Source of the DNA: Candidatus Omnitrophota bacterium
GTDB taxonomy: Bacteria > Hinthialibacterota > Hinthialibacteria > Hinthialibacterales > JAKPRU01
Direction: 5' to 3'
Length of the DNA stretch: 51,657 nucleotides
Assembly (NCBI GenBank): GCA_029570205.1
Contig: JAKQSI010000010.1
Coordinates: 1 to 51,657 of the forward strand
Shown one piece after another: positions 1-7,395 of this stretch. Positions within the stretch are counted from its first letter, which is position 1. The number at the start of each line of letters is the position of its first letter. The position numbers were made by a program, and so were the translations under genes. The notes under the pieces were generated by a model. The model was given only the letters and a program-made list of their open reading frames with translations, made no database searches and had not been told where the DNA came from.

Positions 1-91
1 CCTCCGAGCGGGCAAGGACCACTATACCCGAATTATCCGAACAGGGAAGACTCGAACCAAACCGAATTCCCTGTCGCCAGGATGAAAAATG

Positions 92-131
92 TGTTACCCA
101 TGTCCCCGAACACCTGTTACCTATGTCTCCG
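92..131. repeat. Pair of 17-bp direct repeats, possible insertion-sequence end
   Basis: Two near-identical words (TGTTACCYATGTCYCCG) lie 23 bp apart at 92-108 and 115-131, downstream of the pilin gene. This wording resembles terminal transposase-binding repeats I associate with IS481-like elements, but no transposase lies inside the window and the element could continue off the left edge. The repeat is seen directly; the IS assignment is a weak inference. Confidence 0.3.
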
Positions 132-176
132 GCCCAAACAATGCTTGGAGAGGGGGTGAGGACGGACAGCAATCGG

Positions 177-803
177 TCAATTTGTGAAATTCGGTGGAAA
201 GCCTCCGTTGTAAATCTTTCCGTCTATTACCAGATTTCGCGTTACCGACGAGTCTCCTCCATACCAATAGATATCTCCCCAGCTGACAAGCCCGTTGGTC
301 GAAATGTAAGTATTCTTTGTTCCGTTATTCCGTTGAACACCTGTGAACGGTTCGGCAGACCACAGGCCGTCTTCCAACAGATCGGGCGCCCGAGAGAAAA
401 TCATATAGGCCACATTCTTAGTACCGCGTTGGTAGACCCCTGTTTCATACGATGCGGGATAATCCTCCGTGGAGGTCATCGTTCTATCTTGAAAGGGATC
501 CTCTGGAACGGAAGAAAGATAAGCAAGGGGGGCCGTCAGAAAGAACAATCCGCAACTGGATCGGACCCGTGTGCCGGTGAAGATGTCATCCTCGGACTCC
601 GGCGGATAGGTGTTGTTGTCCAGGTAATACATTTCATGCGCCTTGGCGATCGCGCTGATGTCGGATTGCACGCGAGAGACTTTCGCTCGGATTCGCGCAT
701 TCATGAAATTCGGGACCGCAATCGCGGCCAGGATTCCGATGATGGCGACGACAATAAGGAGTTCGATCAGGGTAAATCCTTGTTTTCCGTGAAGGTCCAA
801 CAT
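177..803 (-). CDS. Type IV pilin / pseudopilin-like protein with prepilin methylation motif
   Basis: A 208-aa protein. A short basic leader (MLDLHGKQG) is followed by the class III prepilin motif GFTLIELLIVV, with Glu at +5 of the mature form, and a hydrophobic helix running to about residue 30. Prepilin peptidase should cleave after the Gly before Phe and the N terminus should be methylated. The rest is the globular head typical of PulG/GspG-like major pseudopilins or secreted H-X9-DG-type proteins in uncultured phyla. No other pilus or secretion gene lies nearby, so this is an orphan that probably uses machinery encoded elsewhere. The start is supported by AAGGAGCG about 8 nt upstream. A good sigma70 promoter precedes it (934-963). 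Whether it is a structural pilin or a surface pseudopilin cannot be decided here. Confidence 0.85.
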   Translation of the reverse strand: MLDLHGKQGFTLIELLIVVAIIGILAAIAVPNFMNARIRAKVSRVQSDISAIAKAHEMYYLDNNTYPPESEDDIFTGTRVRSSCGLFFLTAPLAYLSSVPEDPFQDRTMTSTEDYPASYETGVYQRGTKNVAYMIFSRAPDLLEDGLWSAEPFTGVQRNNGTKNTYISTNGLVSWGDIYWYGGDSSVTRNLVIDGKIYNGGFPPNFTN

Positions 804-933
804 TGTTGTTTTCGCTCCTTTTCTATGGATTTTATGCCGCGTAGCCGGCGGAGAACCTATGGATTTCCGCCCCGTATAACCCCGGCTCTGTGACCGGTCG
901 GCAGCGAAATTCCGTGCCGGATACCCTTTCCTC

Positions 934-963
934 AGTATACAGCTTTTGAATTTGCTGTGTCAA
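934..963 (-). promoter_or_regulatory. Sigma70-type promoter for the pilin-like gene
   Basis: On the minus strand TTGACA (958-963) is separated by 18 bp from TATACT (934-939), giving a predicted start near 927 and a leader of about 125 nt. The -35 hexamer overlaps the stop codon of the decayed transposase fragment (960-962). Seen by eye; not tested. Confidence 0.55.
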
Positions 964-1181
964 TCAGCTGAAAACCACGAGTGTATGACATAAGTGCACT
1001 TAAGCGGGTCAGGCGGTGGTAAGGGAAGCCCAACAGTCTTCTCATTCGCGAGACACCGCCGCAATGTGATGATGCCATTCGCCCCCCGTACGGTCCACCG
1101 CATGCCCGACCGTTCCAGACGTTGCCCGATCACCGTGTTGCAACCGGCTTCCACGACCCCCGATCCGACAAAAAAACCCGG
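960..1181 (-). pseudogene. ISKra4-family transposase, C-terminal remnant
   Basis: The reading frame open from about 1181 to the stop at 960 encodes GSGVVEAGCNTVIGQRLERS and then GMRWTVRGANGIITLRR. This matches the conserved C-terminal block of ISKra4-family DDE transposases (GSGVVEAxCKTVIGQRLKxSGMRWSVRGAxAILxLR). Everything upstream of the block is missing: an in-frame stop lies at 1182-1184 and repeat DNA follows. The last 20 or so residues do not look like the normal tail. No terminal inverted repeats were found. It is a dead fragment of a mobile element whose distal edge now supplies the -35 box of the pilin promoter. Confidence 0.7.
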
Positions 1182-1199
1182 CTATTGATGGGACGCAGT

Positions 1200-1350
1200 G
1201 ATCGCGGAAGAATCCCACCCTGACTCTCCCTGTAAACGGGGAGGGAGAAGCGAACCGTCATTCCGGCGAAAGCCAAAACCCAGCGCCCACGGGCGGGACG
1301 CCCGTGCGATACCTTATGCTGCACTATCCCGGCAAGATGCCGGCGCCACC
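1200..1350. repeat. Mosaic of short palindromic intergenic repeats
   Basis: Three repeat words lie end to end: a CTCCC...GGGAG hairpin at about 1226-1243; CGTCATTCCGGCGAAAGCC at about 1256-1274, a word common in many genomes; and the palindrome CACGGGCGGGACGCCCGTG at 1288-1306, whose exact reverse complement recurs at 35513-35531. The 22-nt word at 1329-1350 recurs inverted and unchanged at 10100-10121. No coding function; the short reading frame across it comes from the repeat. Confidence 0.6.
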
Positions 1351-1386
1351 CCTTTCTTCATCATAGCCATCCACTGATCCCAATAA

Positions 1387-3174
1387 TCATGGTTCAGACG
1401 GTTTTTCCCTCCTCCACACCTGCGTCAGCGGGCAGACGGCCCCGTAGCAGGGATTCCAGGCGCGGAAGCCGAGGAAAAGATGCGGATGGTCGAATACTTT
1501 GACTTGTTCATACCCGGATTGCTTCAGAACGGAACTCAGCGAATCCCGCGCGTCCGGCAGCGGCTGAACACGCCCAAACTGGCAAATCATCCAGTCCGGG
1601 CGCTGTTGAGTAATCGTGTCAACATCTACTTTGTGGAAAATAATCAAACTATATCGTTCGAAGGGGAACGGCGGTGTATGCCAGAGAACCGGCTTGCCCT
1701 CCGGTATTCCCACGGCCGCCCCTGCAGGGATTGTATCCGCGATCCACTTTCCAGCCCGATTTCTGTGCTGTGTATCCAGGACAAACGCCGAGGAAACCTG
1801 TCCCGCCTGCATAAGGATCACAAGCGCGCCGGCACAAATCAAAGCAACCTGTACAGACCGCCGTCGAACCCGCTCCAGAAGAAACTCGAATCCGGAGCCT
1901 GCAACCACACACAGGTACGGGATCAGCGGAACGACAAATCGCGGATGTCCCATCAGAAGTCCCAGAACGAGTACCGACACCACAGTGGCCACAGTAAAGG
2001 TCTCGCGACGACACACCAACCCCACCGCCAGCGCCACGCACGCCACAAATCCCAATGCCCCCGGCAGGCCGACTAACATGGACAGCAGCTTGGAAAGACC
2101 CGGTAATCCGTAACCCCACCCGGAGCCGGATGTATGTTCGCGGTACAGATCCAACACATTATGCCACGAGTAAATGAAAAATGGATTACTTAAAAGAAAC
2201 CCGACAACAATCGGCAGGCACAGAAAAAAAGACAGCCGATAGAAATCACGGCGAAAGAAACCGATTCGTATCCCGACCCACACCAGGGCAAACACCAGAA
2301 CAATTCCGCTGACTACAAACGCGCCGATACCGAGACCCAACACAAACCCGGCGGCAAGAACCCATCCCCATGGTAGAACCGTGCGTTCCGTACGCTCCCA
2401 TTCCATCCCGGCTTTGTCTAATAGCGCCACGGCTAACAGATTCAGAAAAGCCGCATAGACATTCGGCTTGGCAATGTGGCTGTATGTAACAACTGACGGG
2501 GAGAACAAAAAGAAAGTCGCCGCCAGGAGGCCGATCCGCCGCCCCCACTTTCGTTCAACCCAGAGGTAAAGGATCACGCCGCTCAGGACAGCGGCGAGAG
2601 CGCCCAGCAATCGGCATGCCGCAAAAACCCGTGCCAGTTCATCCGGATGAAGGAAGTAATAATCCAACTGCCGAGACAGCGGGAGCAGACCGCTAACCAT
2701 GCCGATCCCCAATACAACCGCGAGCGCGTAATAGTAGCCTCCGCCGTACCGGTACTCATTCGGGTCGAAATCGCCGCGCAGGGGATTCATGTTCGCCAAA
2801 CCACTGAGGGTCTGCTGTTCGTCCGGGTCTCCGGTACGAAGCAGGTAAGACCGCAGGCTGTTCAGCATTCCCGGTTCGGGTATGACCGACGGGTCTCCCT
2901 GTGTGGGCGGGAAAACAGAGACCGTGGGTCTTTCGTTTTTGTGGATGGCCGATGGGCGCACGGTATCCGAGTTATCGACCCATTCATACAGTTCATCCCG
3001 CGCCCGGACCATCGGTATTGTCAATTCCCGAATGCGCTCTTCCGATCCGAATACCAGTAATGACCGTTCCAGGTTGGGAGTTCCCCAATCCAGGACGGTG
3101 AAATGAAGCGATATCCCTGCGCAAAGCAAGAGCCAAAGCAGTGGATTTTTGAGAGAATGCAACGGATTCATCAT
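1387..3174 (-). CDS. GT-C-type membrane glycosyltransferase (GT39/ArnT-like)
   Basis: A 595-aa polytopic inner-membrane protein. It has an N-terminal TM helix, a first periplasmic loop holding the Asp of LDWGTPN, and about ten further hydrophobic helices between residues 150 and 470. A short soluble C-terminal domain follows. This is the layout of the PMT/GT39-ArnT superfamily, which transfers sugars from polyprenyl-phosphate donors to protein or lipid on the periplasmic side. Donor and acceptor cannot be told. The start is ambiguous between two adjacent Met codons (3174 or 3171); AGGT just upstream fits the second better. It lies 30 bp downstream of the truncated twin-arginine gene and may share that promoter. 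A second GT-C-like protein is at 44340-45677. Confidence 0.75.
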   Translation of the reverse strand: MMNPLHSLKNPLLWLLLCAGISLHFTVLDWGTPNLERSLLVFGSEERIRELTIPMVRARDELYEWVDNSDTVRPSAIHKNERPTVSVFPPTQGDPSVIPEPGMLNSLRSYLLRTGDPDEQQTLSGLANMNPLRGDFDPNEYRYGGGYYYALAVVLGIGMVSGLLPLSRQLDYYFLHPDELARVFAACRLLGALAAVLSGVILYLWVERKWGRRIGLLAATFFLFSPSVVTYSHIAKPNVYAAFLNLLAVALLDKAGMEWERTERTVLPWGWVLAAGFVLGLGIGAFVVSGIVLVFALVWVGIRIGFFRRDFYRLSFFLCLPIVVGFLLSNPFFIYSWHNVLDLYREHTSGSGWGYGLPGLSKLLSMLVGLPGALGFVACVALAVGLVCRRETFTVATVVSVLVLGLLMGHPRFVVPLIPYLCVVAGSGFEFLLERVRRRSVQVALICAGALVILMQAGQVSSAFVLDTQHRNRAGKWIADTIPAGAAVGIPEGKPVLWHTPPFPFERYSLIIFHKVDVDTITQQRPDWMICQFGRVQPLPDARDSLSSVLKQSGYEQVKVFDHPHLFLGFRAWNPCYGAVCPLTQVWRREKPSEP

Positions 3175-3189
3175 ACCTATTCTGTTTCT

Positions 3190-3240
3190 ACAAACTCCTC
3201 TCCTTTACCCTAACTCGTCTCCCAGAGGAAGAGAGGAAAG
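3190..3240. repeat. Palindromic intergenic repeat overlapping the end of a truncated gene
   Basis: On the minus strand the DNA reads as a degenerate copy of the common word CCTCTCCCTCTGGGAGAGGG followed by TAGGGTGAGGG. It supplies the last codons and stop of the 51-aa twin-arginine ORF. Related words occur near 10054-10100 and 42183-42300. Confidence 0.45.
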
Positions 3241-3360
3241 ATCTACACCCGGATTTCTTCCGACATCGGACACCGATGCCCAGTGAGCGAAGATTCCTGT
3301 CGAGGCCGCGATAGCCCCGACGGTATAGATGGATTGGTGCAAGAATTCTCTACGTTTCAT
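3205..3360 (-). CDS. Truncated twin-arginine (Tat) leader protein
   Basis: A 51-aa product starting MKRREFLHQSIYTVGAIAAS. The KRREFL twin-arginine motif, hydrophobic core and following polar segment form a textbook Tat leader, which normally precedes a folded cofactor-bearing or periplasmic enzyme several hundred residues long. Here the chain stops about 20 residues after the leader, and the last codons come from a palindromic repeat (3190-3240). I therefore read it as a gene truncated by repeat insertion or deletion. A GGAG 7 nt before ATG 3358-3360 and a strong promoter (3405-3433) remain intact, so it may still be expressed. A genuine small membrane-anchored protein is the alternative. Confidence 0.5.
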   Translation of the reverse strand: MKRREFLHQSIYTVGAIAASTGIFAHWASVSDVGRNPGVDLSSLPLGDELG

Positions 3361-3404
3361 GGATGGACTCCGGCTTGCCCCAGACATTGTTCCTCAAGCG
3401 CCCG

Positions 3405-3433
3405 ACAATAAATCGCCGATCAAACGCTGTCAA
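3405..3433 (-). promoter_or_regulatory. Sigma70-type promoter upstream of the Tat-leader/GT-C pair
   Basis: Minus-strand TTGACA (3428-3433), a 17-bp spacer and TATTGT (3405-3410). The predicted start is near 3398, giving a leader of about 38 nt to the ATG at 3360. The same transcript could continue into the GT-C gene. Confidence 0.6.
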
Positions 3434-3554
3434 CAACAAGGGGGACTGACCACCGCATTGGGTGCGTGGATGTCGGAATGCCCTCTTCTCTACTTATACA
3501 AAAAAAGAGGCCGGCTCACGTTGTGAATTGCCCGGGGTAATTGGGAGACTTGCG

Positions 3555-3905
3555 TCACGGTTCGGTCGAATTCCGTCTTGGGAACACATTCTCCGCAAAG
3601 GCAATCAGCTTGCTCACGGTCTGGATTCCATAGCGGACTCCCAGGATGGCGCGTCCCCCAACGGCCAGGAAAGTCGGCACGCCGAACACCTCAAACTGAG
3701 TACAGACAGCCGGGTTCTCATCTGCCACGCAATACCACCCCTCAACATCGGCGTCCATCTCCTCAAGCGCGGTTTCCAATTCGTTCAGCATACGACCGGA
3801 CTTAAGATCCGCACGGTTGATGAATAGAATAATCGCACTGCATTCCTTTTCCTGGAACTTATGCAAATTCATATCGTTCAGTTCATTTATGCGAATGCTT
3901 TCCAT
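3555..3905 (-). CDS. Thioredoxin-fold protein lacking the CxxC active site
   Basis: A 116-aa cytoplasmic protein. The thioredoxin pattern is visible: beta strand SAIILFIN at about residues 23-30, helix NELETALEEM, a strand near WYCVADENP, and the cis-proline motif FGVPTFL with Pro77, followed by a final strand and helix. Where thioredoxin carries WCGPC there is RADLKSG, so there are no redox cysteines; Cys22, Cys59 and Cys68 are elsewhere. It is unlikely to be an oxidoreductase and more likely a binding or scaffold protein. No recognisable SD precedes the ATG. Two TATAAT hexamers and a palindrome lie upstream (3949-3991). The fold call is reasonably firm; the role is unknown. Confidence 0.65.
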   Translation of the reverse strand: MESIRINELNDMNLHKFQEKECSAIILFINRADLKSGRMLNELETALEEMDADVEGWYCVADENPAVCTQFEVFGVPTFLAVGGRAILGVRYGIQTVSKLIAFAENVFPRRNSTEP

Positions 3906-4410
3906 TTGATGCGATTCCCTTGATGTCAGTCATATTGATTACAATTTAATTATAGAGCAATAGTCGTGCCATTATAGATACTATCTATGGCATTATGTAA
4001 TATAACATTGCATCACTACGTTCCCCGCCTCAAACCGAGTTGTAAGCCATTACATATCAGGTAGTTATATTTCTCAATTCCGGCAGATGCCCCATCGTCG
4101 GTATGGTAAGGTTCAAAAACAGGCCGAAGTAGGTTGTCTCATACTGAGACTCCGTATCAGAAAGATACAGTGCGTGAAATGAGTTCCAAGAAAAAGCGAA
4201 GGTTACTGTGCGGGAAAATGGCTTATCGGAATATATCTAGTCTAATGAGACAGTTCCGTTTAAAGAATTAAGAATTAAAAATTGAAGAAAAGAAGGTGGA
4301 CAAAGGGGGCAAAGAGCGGGCTTTCCCAGTGGGCAATCCACAATCCGCAATCTACAATTGGTCCGCCCGTGCCGGTGACGGAATCGAACGAATTACCGGA
4401 TTGACTGAGC
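3906..4410. other. 505-bp intergenic region, AT-rich with repeat fragments
   Basis: The part nearest the thioredoxin-like gene is AT-rich and carries putative minus-strand promoter elements. The part from about 4264 to 4362 contains A/T-rich words (GAATTAAGAATTAAAAATTG) and CAATCCACAATCCGCAATCTAC, both frequent as intergenic filler in other genomes. Short reading frames here look like translated repeats. I see no RNA gene. Confidence 0.5.
3949..3991 (-). promoter_or_regulatory. Two TATAAT hexamers and overlapping palindromes upstream of the thioredoxin-like gene
   Basis: Minus-strand TATAAT occurs at 3949-3954 and 3971-3976. The palindrome ATAGATACTATCTAT (3974-3988) and an overlapping GCCAT...ATGGC pair (3968-3991) cover the second hexamer, as an operator might. 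No convincing -35 box is visible. Confidence 0.3.
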
Positions 4411-5532
4411 TCAGTACTCACATTCACGTGCCGCTTCCGCATAGATTCGAAGATTTTCGGGCGGGGTTTCAAAGAAATGATCCGAGGCCGACAGGATGTA
4501 TCCGCCATCTTGCCCGAATCCCTCGAACAGCCGTCGGACCTCGGCGCGGATCTGGGCGGGCGTTCCGTATGTCAGGATATTCAGCTGATCCATGCCGCCG
4601 ATCATCGCAACTCGTCCGCGGTACACATCGACTACCTTACGCGGGTCAGTGATATTCCCGCCCATGCCCGGCGGCGAGAGGGTTTCCGAGACGTCTGTCT
4701 CGTTCTCCAGAATGAGGTCAAGGATGTGCATCATGCCGCCGCAGGTGTGGTAGGTGCAGATATGCCCGGCATCGTGAACAGCGCGGTGAATCGCGCGATC
4801 GTAAGGAAGGCAGAACTCCCGATGCAGACGCGGTGAAATCAGTGTGTCGCTGCTTGCGCCGCCTCCGGTTTCAATCAAATCAAAATTCGCTCCTTTCAGG
4901 GATTCCTCAACGAACTGCAATTTCTTTTCGAGCAGAATCTTTAGAAATTCATGCACCCAATCCGGGTGATCCTCCGTTTCCAGAATCAGCCGGTCGGTCT
5001 CGATCAGGCAGCAGGCATGTTGCCAGCAACCGGCCTGGTCGCCCCAGACAAATCCGCGAAGAATTCCGGCATCGCCCACCTCGTCGCAGGCTGCTGCGAT
5101 CTTCGCCCGGTCTAATCTGGCGACGGGCATGTATTTGCGAATCAACTCGATATCCTCATGCCGTTTGACAAGATATTCGGTGATCCAGGTGGTTTTCCGG
5201 TCACCGCCGGTTTTGTAAGTCAGTACGCCTTCGGGGGTAGTGATCGTATGATGAAGGATTTTGTTGTTGGGATTGGGATCGATTACCTCGATTTCTTCGC
5301 GCCACTGGGGAGTCTGAACAATGTATTGTTCCGCATCAGGAATCCAGAACTGTCCCATAGCCTCGAAGTACTGAATGGCGGCATCCATTCCGGTCATGCG
5401 AAACGCGGTGAGCGGATCGACCCCGCCCATGTAACGGTCCAGGTGGAATTGCTGCCACTGGTGGATGGTAACCGGTAGGCAGTCCGGTTTTTCGCGGTGC
5501 AGGGCACGCATCATGCGTTCTTTCGAGGTCAT
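4411..5532 (-). CDS. Uroporphyrinogen decarboxylase-like (URO-D/MtaA superfamily) protein
   Basis: A 373-aa cytoplasmic protein. The opening TSKERMMRALHREKPD is the standard start of the URO-D fold as used in bacterial MtaA/CmuA-like methyltransferases. His262 and Cys264 (YHTCGG) sit where corrinoid:CoM methyltransferases bind zinc, but the third ligand Cys of SPGCG is replaced by ILSASDHFFETP. True URO-D function is unlikely because haem-pathway decarboxylases are built differently and no haem genes are near. It may act in demethylation or in an unknown aromatic or sugar pathway. The frame is open far upstream, but ATG 5530-5532 has GGAGG 6 nt before it and begins the conserved family sequence. 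It is divergent from the dockerin gene, with 72 bp between them. Confidence 0.8.
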   Translation of the reverse strand: MTSKERMMRALHREKPDCLPVTIHQWQQFHLDRYMGGVDPLTAFRMTGMDAAIQYFEAMGQFWIPDAEQYIVQTPQWREEIEVIDPNPNNKILHHTITTPEGVLTYKTGGDRKTTWITEYLVKRHEDIELIRKYMPVARLDRAKIAAACDEVGDAGILRGFVWGDQAGCWQHACCLIETDRLILETEDHPDWVHEFLKILLEKKLQFVEESLKGANFDLIETGGGASSDTLISPRLHREFCLPYDRAIHRAVHDAGHICTYHTCGGMMHILDLILENETDVSETLSPPGMGGNITDPRKVVDVYRGRVAMIGGMDQLNILTYGTPAQIRAEVRRLFEGFGQDGGYILSASDHFFETPPENLRIYAEAARECEY

Positions 5533-5604
5533 GGCGGTCCTCCATTCAAAAGAGTCGGCGTATTGTAACATAGCTTGCCTTACATCCTTGAAGGAGACCC
5601 GCAG

Positions 5605-6231
5605 ATGAAAGTTTTCCTTTTCTTTTTTTCGGTTGTTTGTGTGTATAGTCCGGTTGTGTATGGACAGAATAGTCAAAGTGGGCTTCGCGGACACCCGGCA
5701 ACGGCAGGTGAATCGTCGGTTTCCGGTTTGACAGCGAATCTTCTGAGCCGTCCGGCGGCTGTGGAGGCATCCGAATTCATTGCGCCGGGAACCGGATTTC
5801 ATTTGATTGACGCTTTCGTTGTGGAGGATTCCATTTTGGTTGACGGCGAGGAGATTTGGCCGATGTTGCCGCAGGGTTACGGGATCCTGCTGGATGCCGG
5901 ACGAGGCGTGGTGATGGCGCAGGATCAGAAATTTTATGCAGTGGTCCTGTTGTACTCCCTGGAGGGGGAATCGAGAATCATTGCCAGGGAGAGACCGGAT
6001 TCGAAGTATGCGTTCGAACTCGGTATTCTGGGATTCTCGCAGGGAATCTTGATTCTTCGGGCCGACGATTACGTCGAGCGTCGTTGCATTCTGATTCGCG
6101 TTACCGGCGATTGGGGGGAGGAAATTGAAGCGCCGAAAGTCATTCCATCCGCCGATCTCAACCAGGACGGAAAGATCAATTCGAAGGATCTCCTGAGATT
6201 TCAGGGGTGGTGGCACCGGCAGGGGATGTAG
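5605..6231 (+). CDS. Secreted protein with a single C-terminal dockerin/EF-hand-like repeat
   Basis: A 208-aa protein. MKVFLFFFSVVCVYSPVVYG is a Sec signal peptide with likely cleavage near Gly20. The middle is a beta-rich domain of about 150 residues that I do not recognise. The end (residues 183-197, ADLNQDGKINSKDLL) is one calcium-binding dockerin type I loop with D, N, D and D at ligand positions. Cellulosomal dockerins carry two such loops. Single copies at the C terminus are common on secreted proteins of planctomycete-like and related phyla, where they are not linked to cellulosomes. The start is set by AAGGAGA 7 nt before ATG 5605. It ends 12 bp before the convergent ABC ATPase gene. 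Function unknown. Confidence 0.7.
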   Translation: MKVFLFFFSVVCVYSPVVYGQNSQSGLRGHPATAGESSVSGLTANLLSRPAAVEASEFIAPGTGFHLIDAFVVEDSILVDGEEIWPMLPQGYGILLDAGRGVVMAQDQKFYAVVLLYSLEGESRIIARERPDSKYAFELGILGFSQGILILRADDYVERRCILIRVTGDWGEEIEAPKVIPSADLNQDGKINSKDLLRFQGWWHRQGM

Positions 6232-6243
6232 CGAGGTTCTCGG

Positions 6244-7320
6244 CTACTTGTTCGGCAGGATGATGACCTGATCGGGGGGAATGGATACGGAGATGTTTCC
6301 CTGGAGAAGTTGATTTCCCCGTGTGATGCGGTAGATGAAGAGATCGCTGTCGAAGAGGCGGATTGTGTATGCGGTGAATGCTCCTCGGAACTCCGTTGCA
6401 ATAATGGTGGTTTCCCAGCGGTTGCCATGTCGGGAGGGGCTGGTGAGGCTGTCCTCGATCTGAAGGGACTCAGGGCGCAGAACCACACTGACCGTATCGC
6501 CTGAATGATCGGGAACCGGCGGTCCGAGGATGGTCTGATTGGTTCCCTGAATGGCTAACGTGCTGGAACGTCGGTCGGACTCGATGATTCTCCCATCGAG
6601 CAGATTTGTATGTCCCATGAATCGTGCCACAAATTCGTTGACCGGTGTGAGGTAGACATCCACAGGAGTTCCGATCTGCTGAACCGTCCCATCCCGAAGA
6701 ACGGCCAGCCGGTCGGAGAGCGCCAGGGCCTCCTCCTGGTCATGGGTGACATAAACCGTTGTGATTCCCGATTCATGAACCAGGTGACGAAGCTGGGCGC
6801 GTGTTTCTGCACGCAGTTTTGCATCGAGGTTCGAAAGAGGTTCATCGAGCAAGAGGACATTCGGGCGGATGACCAGGGCGCGCGCCAGGGCGACCCGCTG
6901 CTGCTGACCCCCGGAGAGTTCCCGGACGGAACGATTCTCCAGTCCGGTCAGCTGGACCATTGCGAGGGCGGCCTGGGTTCTTGCGGCGATTTCGACCTTC
7001 GGCAAGTGACGGGCACGGAGTCCGAACGCGATATTTTCCCCGACAGTTATATGCGGAAACAGTGCATAATTCTGAAACACCATGCCGGTGTTCCGCTCGT
7101 TTGCCGGGACTTGCGTCATTTCCCGGTTGCCGAAGTGGATCGTGCCGGTATCCGGTACTTCAAATCCGGCGATCATCCGCAGAATCGTTGTTTTTCCACA
7201 CCCGCTTGGGCCGACCAGACTGAAGAACTCTCCCGCACGGATGTGCAAGCTGAGATTCCTTACTGCGACAATCTCGCCGTAGCTTTTCGACAGATCGGTT
7301 AGACGGACATCACTGGCCAT
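6244..7320 (-). CDS. PotA/MalK-type ABC importer ATPase
   Basis: A 358-aa ATPase of the CUT1/MOI importer class. Walker A GPSGCGKT (37-44), Q-loop in VFQNYALFP, signature LSGGQQQR (135-142), Walker B VLLLDEP (Asp159, Glu160) and H-loop His193 (YVTHD) are all intact. Residues from about 235 onward form a TOBE-type regulatory domain. This architecture powers uptake of polyamines, iron, phosphonates or sugars with two permeases and a binding protein. None of those partners is encoded nearby, so it is an orphan or shared ATPase. It lies 75 bp downstream of the aminotransferase on the same strand, which hints at an amine or amino-acid substrate, but that is inference only. Confidence 0.85.
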   Translation of the reverse strand: MASDVRLTDLSKSYGEIVAVRNLSLHIRAGEFFSLVGPSGCGKTTILRMIAGFEVPDTGTIHFGNREMTQVPANERNTGMVFQNYALFPHITVGENIAFGLRARHLPKVEIAARTQAALAMVQLTGLENRSVRELSGGQQQRVALARALVIRPNVLLLDEPLSNLDAKLRAETRAQLRHLVHESGITTVYVTHDQEEALALSDRLAVLRDGTVQQIGTPVDVYLTPVNEFVARFMGHTNLLDGRIIESDRRSSTLAIQGTNQTILGPPVPDHSGDTVSVVLRPESLQIEDSLTSPSRHGNRWETTIIATEFRGAFTAYTIRLFDSDLFIYRITRGNQLLQGNISVSIPPDQVIILPNK

Positions 7321-7395
7321 GGGCGATGTATGTTCTTCCGATTCGACGGATTCGAAATCAGGAGCGATGCATCCATCGCCCCCTGCGTGTATGCG

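Noticed and set aside
123-893. A 256-codon plus-strand frame over the pilin gene
   Set aside because: The minus strand encodes a textbook prepilin with promoter and SD; the plus frame is its shadow.
1130-1324. Short ORF with AFAGMTV-like residues
   Set aside because: This is the usual translation of the CATTCCGGCGAAAGCC intergenic repeat, not a gene.
4275-4508. Short minus-strand ORF upstream of the URO-D gene's 3' end
   Set aside because: Composed of translated AT-rich and CAATCCACAATCC repeat words.
5533-6216. N-terminal extension of the URO-D-like frame to a 601-aa protein
   Set aside because: The extension is antisense to the dockerin gene, has no family similarity, and ATG 5532 has an ideal SD directly before the conserved start.
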